NCBI GenBank assembly: GCA_016928995.1
Contig: JAFGJS010000067.1
Span: 1 to 55,447, forward strand
DNA length: 55,447 nt
Direction of reading: 5' to 3'
Source: Candidatus Sumerlaeota bacterium
GTDB lineage: Bacteria > Sumerlaeota > Sumerlaeia > JAFGJS01
The position numbers and the translations under genes were made by a program. Of this stretch, positions 1-7,620 are shown piece after piece; the first letter of the stretch is position 1, and every line of letters begins with the position of its first letter. The notes under the pieces were generated by a model. The model was given only the letters and a program-made list of their open reading frames with translations, was not told where the DNA came from and searched no databases.

Positions 1-83
1 CCTTTTCGTTCCTCTGAATTTTCGAACGAAAACCGGAGAAAAATCCACCTTAATGGCTGTCCAGTTTTTGGGGACAATTATAG
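1..83. mobile_element. possible end of an insertion sequence at the window edge
   Basis: Positions 61-79 read, on the minus strand, as the imperfect palindromic string TGTCCCCAAAAACTGGACA, which resembles the terminal repeats of several IS3-type elements as I remember them. The minus-strand frame running to the window edge stays open but is too short to identify. No transposase, second terminus or target duplication is visible, so this is only a suggestion that an element begins left of the window. Confidence 0.2.
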
Positions 84-623
84 CATTAAGATATTCATCA
101 ATTCTGCCAATTTTACCGGATCTTGTCCGTATGTATCTGGCAAGCTACCTTCCCAGCCTGATAATAAGGAACTCATAGGACCTGAAATTTTCGGCTTCCG
201 GGGTGAGTTTGTTGAATACTTGAAGCCTATCATTGGTAGGACATCTATATGATATACACCAAATTCACTCACATCGTTCCATGAGAGACGGGATTTATGG
301 AACCACGTGCAGTATTCGAAGCCGTTGACGTCGAGTTGCAGATATGCGGCGTTAGGCATGGCCATTATAACGAGAGATGCGAAGCAAAAGCCAAAAAACG
401 TTATAATGAAATATGATAAATGATGGTAAGTTATCTCCAAACCAATAATATTGATCATGCCGTCTTTGCTATATAATGAGAAGCCGTTCAATGCGAGAAT
501 GAGCGATCCCACGAGCATTAAAATGATTTTTCGTTTAGATGGACGTAATATAATCGAATTAGAAATGTCGATGGAATCAGCGGAATGATTCATTTCAGTA
601 GCAGTTCCTGATGATAATAGCAT
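78..623 (-). CDS. two-TM PH-like membrane protein (STM3941-type)
   Basis: Predicted inner-membrane protein of 181 residues, function unknown. A polar N-terminus of about 30 residues precedes two hydrophobic segments (about 33-52 and 68-92). A soluble C-terminal half follows with the pattern of a small beta-barrel/PH-like domain (FEYCTWF, LSWNDVSEFGVY). This layout matches STM3941-family proteins by recall, not by search. It is the last gene of the minus-strand run that starts with the ATPase at 3349, lying 71 bp downstream of prmC. Its base composition is AT-rich compared with prmC, which suggests separate acquisition. No signal peptide or catalytic motif is seen. Confidence 0.6.
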   Translation of the reverse strand: MLLSSGTATEMNHSADSIDISNSIILRPSKRKIILMLVGSLILALNGFSLYSKDGMINIIGLEITYHHLSYFIITFFGFCFASLVIMAMPNAAYLQLDVNGFEYCTWFHKSRLSWNDVSEFGVYHIDVLPMIGFKYSTNSPRKPKISGPMSSLLSGWEGSLPDTYGQDPVKLAELMNILML

Positions 624-694
624 TTATACCTATATCGTTCATTAAAGGCAAAGCAATGAAAATGAATGCATGTCGGCTTATAGGCATTAGAGCA

Positions 695-1567
695 TTAACC
701 AATTGAACGACGGCAATGCATCACGCGCGGGATGGATTGTAAATCGGGGATGAATTCGATGAACTCGAGCGAGGTGTTCTCCTCGACCAGCGTCCTCACG
801 GCGTCCGCCTGGCCCTGGCCGATTTCGATCAGCAGCGCCGCGCCGGGCTTCATTCGCTGCGGCGATTCGGCCAGCAAACGGCGGATCACGTTCAATCCGT
901 CCCGTCCGGCGAAGAGCGCTTCCGGCGGTTCATAGTCGCGCACATCCGCATCGAGCGACTCACGATCCTGCGCACGGATATACGGCGGATTGCTCACGAT
1001 CAGGTCGAACGGCCCCATGCGCTCGCCGAACAGGTCCGCCTCGATCCATTCCACCGCCGTCGAGACGTTCAGCCGTTCGGCGTTGGCCCTCGCCACTTCG
1101 AGCGCCGCCGCTGAAATATCCGACGCCGTCACGCGTACGGGACGCTCTGCCAACCGCACGAGCGCAATCGCGATCGCGCCGCTTCCCGCGCCGACATCGA
1201 AGATTTCCAGCGTTTCACCGGCGTTGACCGGCGCATCGCGCAGGATTTCCAGCGCCTTTTCCACCAGATGCTCGGTTTCCGGCCGCGGCGTGAGCACCGC
1301 CGGAGTCACGCAGAACTCCAGCCCCATGAACTCCCGACGGCCGCAAAGCTGAGCCACAGGCTCGTGCTTCCCGCGCCGCGTGATCAGTTCGCGATATCTG
1401 CCTTCCTCTTCCGCCGTCAGCGGCTTGTCGAAATCCAGATACAGCCGCAGCCGGTCCACGTCCAGCGCATGCGCCAGCAGCAATTCCGCATCCAGCCGCG
1501 GCGAATCCACCTCTTTCCGCGCCAGAAACTCCGCCGATTTCCGCAATGCCTCGCCGATGGTCAGCAT
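695..1567 (-). CDS. prmC: peptide chain release factor N5-glutamine methyltransferase PrmC
   Basis: Methylates the glutamine of the GGQ motif in release factors RF1/RF2 using S-adenosylmethionine, in the cytoplasm. It has the PrmC N-terminal helical domain (about residues 1-75) and a class I methyltransferase domain with the SAM loop DVGAGSGAIAIAL. The diagnostic motif NPPY (in IVSNPPYIRAQ) binds the target glutamine. I chose the ATG at 1567 (290 aa), which begins MLTIGEALRKS as PrmC proteins usually do. It lies one base after the stop of the upstream DUF3226 gene, with AGGCAGG about 15 bases before it. An ATG at 1603 would add 12 residues and overlap that gene. Tight coupling of a housekeeping gene to a defence-like pair is odd; prmC more often follows prfA. 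Confidence 0.93.
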   Translation of the reverse strand: MLTIGEALRKSAEFLARKEVDSPRLDAELLLAHALDVDRLRLYLDFDKPLTAEEEGRYRELITRRGKHEPVAQLCGRREFMGLEFCVTPAVLTPRPETEHLVEKALEILRDAPVNAGETLEIFDVGAGSGAIAIALVRLAERPVRVTASDISAAALEVARANAERLNVSTAVEWIEADLFGERMGPFDLIVSNPPYIRAQDRESLDADVRDYEPPEALFAGRDGLNVIRRLLAESPQRMKPGAALLIEIGQGQADAVRTLVEENTSLEFIEFIPDLQSIPRVMHCRRSIG

Positions 1568-1568
1568 C

Positions 1569-2228
1569 TCAAGCGGCGCCTGCCTGGAGTTCATATAACT
1601 CAAGAAACCACTCTACGAACGGATTTGCGGCGGGATTGTCCGGTTTGAAGATTTTCTTTTGCACGGCGAGGCCGAGTGAATTGCCCGGTTCGTCCTGCCA
1701 AGAAAGGAAAGTATGTATTTTTGCTTTATCCGTATGGTTCTCAAGATAAGGCGCCGAATGATCGTTCTTTGCTTGTTCCGCGCATTGCTGTGCGAATTCC
1801 CATAATCCGCGATTGGAATCATCCACCATGCGGCCAAGAAAAGTTTCCAGCATGCCCTGCATGGAATTGTCCGGCATGATCCAAATGCCGAGTCTTTTGC
1901 CTTTTTGATTGGTTACAATAACTCCATGCGGATCGATCTGTTCCGGTAAGTTGGGGAAATGTGTCAGGCAACAATCTCTCACGGATGCATAGCGATTGCT
2001 CGCACTGTCATTAGCGTCGATAATAATGCCAATGCGCTTTATTGCTTCATTGTCGAATTCGGTTTGCAAGTAATCTGTTTGCAGAATATTGTCAATGCCA
2101 TCCCTGACGCGAATTTCGGCAAGATACTCTGCCTCATTGTCGCCCCAAGGTTGATAATGATTAATAATATAAGGAATCGTCCGTCTTTCTTCGGCTCCTT
2201 CAACGATGCAAAGATTGGGATTAATCAT
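1569..2228 (-). CDS. DUF3226/Toprim-like protein, partner of the OLD-type ATPase
   Basis: A 219-residue protein with Toprim-like signatures: the strand-glutamate motif CIVEGAEE (Glu10), the acidic pair IDAND (Asp71, Asp74), and a third conserved patch IMPDNSMQGMLETF with Glu128. This is the DUF3226 pattern, related to the Toprim part of OLD nucleases and to DUF4435 (AriB of PARIS systems). Known relatives act as metal-dependent nucleases or effectors kept in check by an ATPase; nuclease activity here is inferred. It starts two bases after the stop of the ATPase gene and has no clear ribosome site, so translation is probably coupled. The gene is AT-rich compared with prmC and aconitase on either side, consistent with transfer. 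Confidence 0.72.
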   Translation of the reverse strand: MINPNLCIVEGAEERRTIPYIINHYQPWGDNEAEYLAEIRVRDGIDNILQTDYLQTEFDNEAIKRIGIIIDANDSASNRYASVRDCCLTHFPNLPEQIDPHGVIVTNQKGKRLGIWIMPDNSMQGMLETFLGRMVDDSNRGLWEFAQQCAEQAKNDHSAPYLENHTDKAKIHTFLSWQDEPGNSLGLAVQKKIFKPDNPAANPFVEWFLELYELQAGAA

Positions 2229-2230
2229 AA

Positions 2231-3349
2231 TTAACGGACTTCAATTCTGTTTTCCACCGCCATTTTAATTCGCTCAACATTATAATAAACGGATTTTCCA
2301 TCCTCCCGGTCAATCCGGTGGAGCGCCACATCGTCATCCGTCACTTTGTTTTCCTTGCGCATGCAATAATAAGCCAGCGCCTCGATGCAATCATAGCTAT
2401 GTGTCGTGGCAAAGACCTGTACATTTAACCTTTTTGCCGTCTCAATCACCATCTTCCACATTTTTTCCAGCACAGTGCAATGCAGACCGCTGTCTATTTC
2501 ATCAATAAATAAATATCCATTTTTCGAGTGTAAAATAGACACTGCGATCGAAAGCATTCTCCATACGCCCGCGCCCATGCTTCCAAGTGAAAAGATTTTC
2601 TCGGATCCTAGCATTTTTGCTCGAATATCCGGTTTCCTGATACTTGGAAAAAGATTGGATGAAATAGTCGAACCAGAATCCATGACATTAGTTACAACTT
2701 GGATCTTCTGAATATTAGGATCAACAAGCCGTACTGCCTTAAGAACATTGTCTTCGTCGTCTGTTAATTGTAAATTTTGAAATAAGCTTGCAACCTGTTC
2801 TATTGTCAATGATTTTGCCGGCACATAAAAAGTAATAATATGTTCAGTCTGGGCGCGGATTGCTCGAATGAGATTTAGAGGTATTCCGCAATTGAAGTCA
2901 TTGGCTCCAACGTCATAATAGGAGAGCGGTATATGCGAAGGTTTGCCCTGGTTTGGAAATTCGATTTTGAGCGCAATATTGGCAAAAGCAGATTTAATAT
3001 CTTTTACATCGCCTATGATCATCTCTTCCAATGGCTTTTCAATAATGTTCAACGTCAGTTTTTTGTCATCGGAAGAGATACAAAGGGCCTTATTGGAATC
3101 ACCAAACAAAAAATTTACATTCAACAACCAACCTTCAATGTTGGAGGAATGCCGTATAATTTCATCGCGATCAATACTGATATATTGTAATATATGTGGC
3201 GATCCTTGAGAGACATATAAGCGCATTGCCTCTAGAAGAGCCGTTTTACCGACATTATTATCGCCAACCAATAGATTCACACGCGCTAAATTCTCCATGT
3301 GGAACTTGTCGAAGCAGCGGAAGTTTTCGATATCGAGTGTGCGGATCAT
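2231..3349 (-). CDS. SMC/OLD-type AAA ATPase (AAA_15/AAA_21 class)
   Basis: A 372-residue ATPase with the layout of OLD and AriA-like proteins. The N-terminus RTLDIENFRCFDKF leads to Walker A GDNNVGKT at 29-36. An ABC-type signature region (SLGSMGAG, about 254-261) precedes Walker B YLFIDEIDSGLH (Asp283, Glu284) and the H-loop FATTHSYD (His317). The middle 90-230 is divergent. Full-length OLD proteins carry a C-terminal Toprim; here that part is a separate gene immediately downstream. Such pairs act in anti-phage defence (PARIS, Gabija-like, OLD), which is the inferred role. It is divergent from aconitase across a gap of about 120 bp that must hold both promoters. The low GC content sets it apart from its neighbours. 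Confidence 0.75.
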   Translation of the reverse strand: MIRTLDIENFRCFDKFHMENLARVNLLVGDNNVGKTALLEAMRLYVSQGSPHILQYISIDRDEIIRHSSNIEGWLLNVNFLFGDSNKALCISSDDKKLTLNIIEKPLEEMIIGDVKDIKSAFANIALKIEFPNQGKPSHIPLSYYDVGANDFNCGIPLNLIRAIRAQTEHIITFYVPAKSLTIEQVASLFQNLQLTDDEDNVLKAVRLVDPNIQKIQVVTNVMDSGSTISSNLFPSIRKPDIRAKMLGSEKIFSLGSMGAGVWRMLSIAVSILHSKNGYLFIDEIDSGLHCTVLEKMWKMVIETAKRLNVQVFATTHSYDCIEALAYYCMRKENKVTDDDVALHRIDREDGKSVYYNVERIKMAVENRIEVR

Positions 3350-3471
3350 GTTTTTTACGCCAGGCTTTACATTAAATTTGCTGTTGCGTGTTTAATTTTG
3401 GCCGCTTAAGTTCGAAATTCTTAAACCTCGTCGGAAATCAAACAGCCAAATATACAAGGAGATGGAGCATC

Positions 3472-6156
3472 ATGTCCAATCACCCGAATTCTTTTAACAC
3501 GAAAACGGACCTGACGGTCAATGGCAAAACATACGAAATCTATTCGCTCAAGGCGCTGGAACAGGCGGGGCATAACGTCGCCCGGTTGCCGCGTTCCTTG
3601 CGTGTGCTGCTGGAGAACCTTCTGCGCAACGAGGACGGCTGGAAGGTGGACAAGGCGCAGATCGAGGCGTTGCTGAACTGGGATCCGAAGGCCGAACCAT
3701 GCACGGAAATCGCCTATACCCCGGCGCGCGTGGTGATGCAGGACTTCACCGGCGTGCCGTGCATCATCGACCTGGCGGCGATGCGCGACGCCATCGAGGC
3801 GCTGGGCGGCGATCCGAAGCAGATCAATCCACAGGTTCCGGTCGATCTGATCATCGACCATTCGATGCAGGTGGACGTGGCCGGCACGCCCGACGCCGCC
3901 GAACGCAACGCGGAAATCGAGTTTGGCCGCAATCAAGAGCGCTACCTGTTCATGAAGTGGGGCCAGCAGGCGTTTCAAAATTTCCGCGTCGTGCCGCCCA
4001 GCAGCGGCATCATCCACCAGGTGAACCTGGAGTTTCTCGGCCGCGTGACGATGACCAAGGACGTAAACGGCGTTACGCAGGCCTTCCCCGACACATGCGT
4101 CGGCACGGATTCGCACACGCCGATGATCAACGGTCTGGGCGTGGTCGGCTGGGGCGTCGGCGGCATCGAAGCCGAGGCTGCGATGCTGGGCCAGCCGGTG
4201 AGCATGCTGATCCCGCAGGTGATCGGCCTGAAACTGACTGGCGCGCTGCCGCCCGCCGCGACGACGACCGACCTGGTGCTGACGATCACCCGCGAGCTGC
4301 GCAAGAAGGGCGTGGTCGGCAAATTCGTCGAGGTCTTCGGTCCAGGGCTGTCCACGCTGCATCTCGCCGACCGCGCGGTCATCGGCAACATGTCGCCGGA
4401 GTTCGGCTGCACGATCACGTTCTCGCCGGTCGATGTATTGACGCTCGATTATCTGAAACTTTCCAACCGCGAGGAGCTCGTGCCGTTGGTCGAGGCGTAT
4501 TACAAGGCGCAGGGGCTGTTCGGCGTCGAAGGTCCGGCGCCGGAATTCAGCGACGTAGTGGAGATCGACCTTTCCACGATCCAGCCCAGCATCAGCGGCC
4601 CGCGCCGTCCGCACGATTACATCGCGCTCAAGGACAGCAAGCCGGCGTTCGAAGCGGAATTGGCCAAGTCCATCGCGGCTGGCAAGACCGATCCACGCGA
4701 CGTCGCGGCGTCCATTCAAAACGGCGCGTCCTACGAACTCAAGCACGGCAGCGTGATCATCGCTTCGATCACCTCCTGCACCAACACGAGCAATCCGGCC
4801 GTGGTCATGGCCGCCGGTCTGCTGGCGAAGAAAGCCGTCGCGCGCGGCCTCGTCAGCAAGCCCTGGGTCAAGACCAGCCTGGCGCCCGGCAGCCGCGTGG
4901 TGAGCGACTACCTCGCCGCCGCCGGCCTGATGGCGCCGCTCGAAGCGCTCGGGTTCCACGTCGTCGGCTATGGCTGCGCCACCTGCATCGGCAACAGCGG
5001 CCCGATCGACGAGAACATCGTCAAGGCCGTGGCGGACAAGCAGATCGTCGCGTGCAGCGTGCTCAGCGGCAATCGCAACTTCGAAGGCCGCATCCACGCC
5101 AGTGTGCGCTTTAACTATCTTGCCTCGCCGCCGCTCGTGGTGGCTTACGCCATCGCCGGCCGCATGGACATCGACCTGAACAGCGAACCCATCGGCGAAG
5201 ACAAGGACGGCAAGCCGGTGATGCTGGCCGACGTGTGGCCCACGCCGGACGAACTCCAGGCGGCCATCGCGCAGTGCGTCACGAAGGAGATGTACGAGCA
5301 CGGCTATGACGGCATCTTTGACGGCGACAAGAACTGGCGCACCATCGACGCGCCCTCGGGCGAGCGTTACGACTGGACCATCCCCAGCACGTACATCAAG
5401 TCGCCGTCGTTCTTCGACGGCATGGGCATGGAGCCTGAGCCGGGCAAAAATATCGAAGGCGCGCGGATTATCGGCCTTTTCGGCGACACGATCACCACCG
5501 ACCACATCTCGCCCGCCGGCCCCATCGCCAAGGACAGCCCGGCCGCGGCGTACCTGCGTTCGCTGGGCGTGGAGGACAAGGACTTCAACGCTTACGGCAC
5601 GCGTCGTGGCAACCATGAGGTGATGATGCGCGGCACGTTCGCCAACATCCGCCTGCGCAACGAACTCTGCCCCGGCGTCGAGGGCGGCTGGAGCAAATAC
5701 ATCCCCACCGGCGAGCAGATGAGCGTTTACGACGCCGCGATGAAGTATGGCGCGGACGGCGCGCCGCTCGCCGTGATCGCCGGCGCCGAATACGGCACGG
5801 GCAGCAGCCGCGACTGGGCCGCCAAGGGCACGAGCCTGCTGGGCATCAAGACCGTGATCGCCGAATCCTTCGAGCGCATCCACCGCAGCAACCTGATCGG
5901 CATGGGCGTGCTGCCGCTGCAATTCAAGTCCGGCGAAAACCGCAAGACGCTCGGCGTCACCGGCGAGGAGCGAGTGGACGTGCTCGGCCTCGACGGCGAG
6001 ATCAAGCCCGGCGCCACGTACACCGTGCGCCTGACCCAGCCGGACGGCTCGGTGAAAGAGTTCCAGGTCGTCAGCCGCCTCGACACCCCGAACGAATGCG
6101 ACTACTACCGCCACGGCGGCATCCTGCAATTCGTCCTGCGGCAGTTGGCGAAATAG
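3472..6156 (+). CDS. acnA: aconitate hydratase A
   Basis: Interconverts citrate and isocitrate in the TCA cycle with a [4Fe-4S] cluster, in the cytoplasm. The 894-residue length matches the AcnA/IRP1 class. Cluster ligands are visible as Cys436 in SCTNTSNP and Cys502/Cys505 in GCATCIGNSG, the canonical spacing. The C-terminal swivel domain holds YGTGSSRDWAAKG, GDTITTDHISPAG and the active-site arginine region. I chose the ATG at 3472 because AAGGAG lies at 3456-3461, ten bases upstream; an in-frame ATG at 3388 would add 28 non-conserved residues. The gene is monocistronic, followed by the higBA promoter. The long antisense reading frame opposite it is a by-product of GC-rich codon use. Confidence 0.96.
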   Translation: MSNHPNSFNTKTDLTVNGKTYEIYSLKALEQAGHNVARLPRSLRVLLENLLRNEDGWKVDKAQIEALLNWDPKAEPCTEIAYTPARVVMQDFTGVPCIIDLAAMRDAIEALGGDPKQINPQVPVDLIIDHSMQVDVAGTPDAAERNAEIEFGRNQERYLFMKWGQQAFQNFRVVPPSSGIIHQVNLEFLGRVTMTKDVNGVTQAFPDTCVGTDSHTPMINGLGVVGWGVGGIEAEAAMLGQPVSMLIPQVIGLKLTGALPPAATTTDLVLTITRELRKKGVVGKFVEVFGPGLSTLHLADRAVIGNMSPEFGCTITFSPVDVLTLDYLKLSNREELVPLVEAYYKAQGLFGVEGPAPEFSDVVEIDLSTIQPSISGPRRPHDYIALKDSKPAFEAELAKSIAAGKTDPRDVAASIQNGASYELKHGSVIIASITSCTNTSNPAVVMAAGLLAKKAVARGLVSKPWVKTSLAPGSRVVSDYLAAAGLMAPLEALGFHVVGYGCATCIGNSGPIDENIVKAVADKQIVACSVLSGNRNFEGRIHASVRFNYLASPPLVVAYAIAGRMDIDLNSEPIGEDKDGKPVMLADVWPTPDELQAAIAQCVTKEMYEHGYDGIFDGDKNWRTIDAPSGERYDWTIPSTYIKSPSFFDGMGMEPEPGKNIEGARIIGLFGDTITTDHISPAGPIAKDSPAAAYLRSLGVEDKDFNAYGTRRGNHEVMMRGTFANIRLRNELCPGVEGGWSKYIPTGEQMSVYDAAMKYGADGAPLAVIAGAEYGTGSSRDWAAKGTSLLGIKTVIAESFERIHRSNLIGMGVLPLQFKSGENRKTLGVTGEERVDVLGLDGEIKPGATYTVRLTQPDGSVKEFQVVSRLDTPNECDYYRHGGILQFVLRQLAK

Positions 6157-6184
6157 AATGATTAGGGATGATAGACGAACCGCA

Positions 6185-6209
6185 TAATCACGCTTGACGT
6201 TAATCACGC
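6185..6209 (+). promoter_or_regulatory. direct repeats at the higBA promoter, possible HigA operator
   Basis: The 9-mer TAATCACGC occurs at 6185-6193 and again at 6201-6209, a 16-bp period, flanking the -35 hexamer. HigA antitoxins usually repress their own operon, so these are candidate binding sites. The assignment is positional only. Confidence 0.4.
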
Positions 6210-6222
6210 GGGGCGTTAATAT
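6194..6222 (+). promoter_or_regulatory. sigma-70-type promoter of higBA
   Basis: A -35 TTGACG (6194-6199) and a -10 TAATAT (6217-6222) are separated by exactly 17 bp. The expected start of transcription, about seven bases after the -10, falls on or beside the higB ATG at 6229. The toxin message would therefore be leaderless, while higA keeps a good ribosome site. Confidence 0.65.
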
Positions 6223-6228
6223 TTGCCT

Positions 6229-6507
6229 ATGATTCGATCATTCAAATGCGATGATACCGAAGCCCTTTCCAGGGGCGGCCGCGTAAGACGCTTTGTGAAT
6301 ATCGAGACGGTGGCGCGGCGGAAACTCAGACAGCTCGAAATCGCCGGACGTTTGGATGATTAGCGTGTGCCGCCCGGCAATCGTCTTGAAGCGCTCAAAG
6401 GCGAACGCCGCGGCCAATACAGCATTCGGATCAACGATCAATGGCGCATCTGTTTTCATTGGAGCAAAGCAGGCGCGGAAGACATGGAGATCGTGGATTA
6501 CCATTAA
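6229..6507 (+). pseudogene. higB: HigB/RelE-type toxin interrupted by an in-frame TAG
   Basis: Reading from the ATG at 6229, the frame encodes a HigB-like toxin (MIRSFKCDDTEAL, RVRRFVNIETVARRKL). It meets TAG at codon 45 (6361-6363), then continues in the same frame with RVPPGNRLEALKGERRGQYS, IRINDQWRICFHW and EIVDYH to TAA at 6505-6507. Ignoring the TAG gives 92 residues, the usual HigB length, and family members normally have leucine in that place (LDDLRVPPG), so one T-to-A change in a TTG codon explains it. HigB of this type is a ribosome-dependent mRNA nuclease, and the catalytic C-terminal half would not be made. Recoding or suppression of the TAG is possible but nothing in the sequence supports it. 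Confidence 0.85.
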
Positions 6508-6519
6508 GGAGCGATAACG

Positions 6520-6858
6520 ATGAAAAAACTCAAACCTGTCACTCCCGGTGAGATACTGCTCGAAGAATTTCTCAAACCGATGGGCTTAACACGCTATCGC
6601 TTGGCTAAGGAGGTCGGCGTGCCCGCCCAGCGCATCAGCGATATCGTCAACGGAAAACGCGCCATCACCGCGGACACCGATCTTCGCTTATGCAAGTTTT
6701 TCGGCCTCTCCAACGGCTATTGGTTGCGCGCTCAGGCCGCCCACGACACCGAAGTCGCGAAACGCAAACTGGGACCGGCGCTGAAGAAAATCCGTCCGTG
6801 GACTGCTTCACTAGCTCAACACAGCACATCCACCCGCCGCTCCACTCGTGGAGGCTGA
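6520..6858 (+). CDS. higA: HigA-type antitoxin, XRE-family HTH
   Basis: Antitoxin and likely autorepressor paired with the broken toxin upstream. Residues 6-85 form the HigA helix-turn-helix domain (PGEILLEEFLKPMGLTRYRL, QRISDIVNGKRAITADT, FFGLSNGYWLRAQAAHD). AAGGAG at 6506-6511, overlapping the toxin stop, serves as ribosome site eight bases before the ATG. HigA proteins usually end soon after the stretch equivalent to KRKLGPALKKI; here about 20 low-complexity residues (Ser/Thr/Arg-rich) follow to residue 112. A 3' frameshift or loss of the original stop may have added them. With the toxin truncated, the antitoxin could remain as an orphan repressor. Confidence 0.85.
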   Translation: MKKLKPVTPGEILLEEFLKPMGLTRYRLAKEVGVPAQRISDIVNGKRAITADTDLRLCKFFGLSNGYWLRAQAAHDTEVAKRKLGPALKKIRPWTASLAQHSTSTRRSTRGG

Positions 6859-6874
6859 AGGTAGGAATGAACAC

Positions 6875-7246
6875 ATGCGACAAGACAGACGGTGGGAACA
6901 TTTCGAATGTCAACAGTGTGGTAAATGCTGCATTGAGATCGGGCTTCCTTATGATCCCAAAAGTATTTTTGAAATTGCCAAATTTCTTGGTCTTGGGGTG
7001 AATCAAGTAATTGAGCAATACTACGGCCACATTACAGAGGATGGGAAAGACTGGGAATCAGAAGACCACAAAAGAACACCATGCCCATTTCTTAATGTCG
7101 ATGATGATAGGAAGTCTTGTACGATCTATTCGGTGCGTCCTGAGGGTTGCAAGCTATATCCTTTTAATACTGATGGTGGTCGGCAAAATGTTGATTGTCC
7201 TGGCGCAAGAATAGTATACGCAAAACTGAAAGAGGAAGAAAACTGA
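6875..7246 (+). CDS. YkgJ-family CxxCxxCC zinc/iron-chelating protein
   Basis: A 123-residue cytoplasmic protein with the YkgJ/UPF0153 cysteine cluster FECQQCGKCCIEI near the N-terminus. Later cysteines lie in TPCPFLN, SCTIYSVRPEGCKLYPF and VDCPG. The family is thought to bind zinc or an iron-sulfur centre; its role is unknown. I chose the ATG at 6875 (AGGA eight bases before it); a GTG at 6848 would overlap higA. The gene is AT-rich compared with its neighbours and lies between two toxin-antitoxin loci, which suggests a small accessory island at about 6.2-8.0 kb. Confidence 0.8.
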   Translation: MRQDRRWEHFECQQCGKCCIEIGLPYDPKSIFEIAKFLGLGVNQVIEQYYGHITEDGKDWESEDHKRTPCPFLNVDDDRKSCTIYSVRPEGCKLYPFNTDGGRQNVDCPGARIVYAKLKEEEN

Positions 7247-7310
7247 CTAAGGTACAGACATGAACGGGAAAAGAATTGCACACATCACCGGATTTTCTCC
7301 GCAATTTGTA

Positions 7311-7354
7311 TTGACTTTAGTATGATACTTATTTATACTGTTCGTATAAATAAG
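7311..7354 (+). promoter_or_regulatory. mazEF-like promoter with 11-bp palindromic operator
   Basis: A -35 TTGACT (7311-7316) and -10 TATACT (7334-7339) are spaced by 17 bp. A perfect inverted repeat covers the -10: CTTATTTATAC (7328-7338), five bases TGTTC, GTATAAATAAG (7344-7354). Ribbon-helix-helix antitoxins bind such palindromes, so autoregulation by the downstream antitoxin is the natural reading. AAGGG at 7352-7356 sits nine bases before the ATG at 7366. Confidence 0.8.
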
Positions 7355-7365
7355 GGTGTTGACAT

Positions 7366-7620
7366 ATGCCAAACATCAAAACCGCCATTTCGCTGCAGGA
7401 ATCGTTGTTTAAGCAGGCGGAAAGCCTCGCCCGCAAGATGAAGGTTTCACGCAGCCGGTTGTTTGCGCTGGCGCTGGAGGACTACCTGCGCCGGCAACAG
7501 AATCTGCAACTGCTCGAAAAGATCAATCAGACTTGCGCCGACGAATCCGACGCCGCCGAACAAATACTCCTGCGTAAAACTCGCCGAGGGCATCGTAAAA
7601 TTGTGGAGGGCGCATGGTGA
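7366..7620 (+). CDS. ribbon-helix-helix antitoxin (MazE/CopG-like)
   Basis: An 84-residue antitoxin. The N-terminal strand IKTAISLQESLFKQAESLAR and the helices KVSRSRLFALALEDYLRRQQ form a MetJ/Arc-type DNA-binding domain. The C-terminal 30 residues are the likely toxin-neutralising tail. It overlaps the toxin gene by seven bases, a typical toxin-antitoxin arrangement. It is expected to repress its own promoter through the 11-bp palindrome just upstream. Confidence 0.88.
   Translation: MPNIKTAISLQESLFKQAESLARKMKVSRSRLFALALEDYLRRQQNLQLLEKINQTCADESDAAEQILLRKTRRGHRKIVEGAW

Noticed and set aside
3421-6207. 928-codon open frame antisense to aconitase
   Set aside because: It mirrors a strongly expressed-type GC-rich gene, has biased His/Arg/Asp composition and no domain; the sense strand has intact aconitase motifs.
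6238-6504. 88-codon minus-strand frame over the higB region
   Set aside because: The plus strand encodes a recognisable HigB with one TAG; the minus frame has no ribosome site or family pattern.
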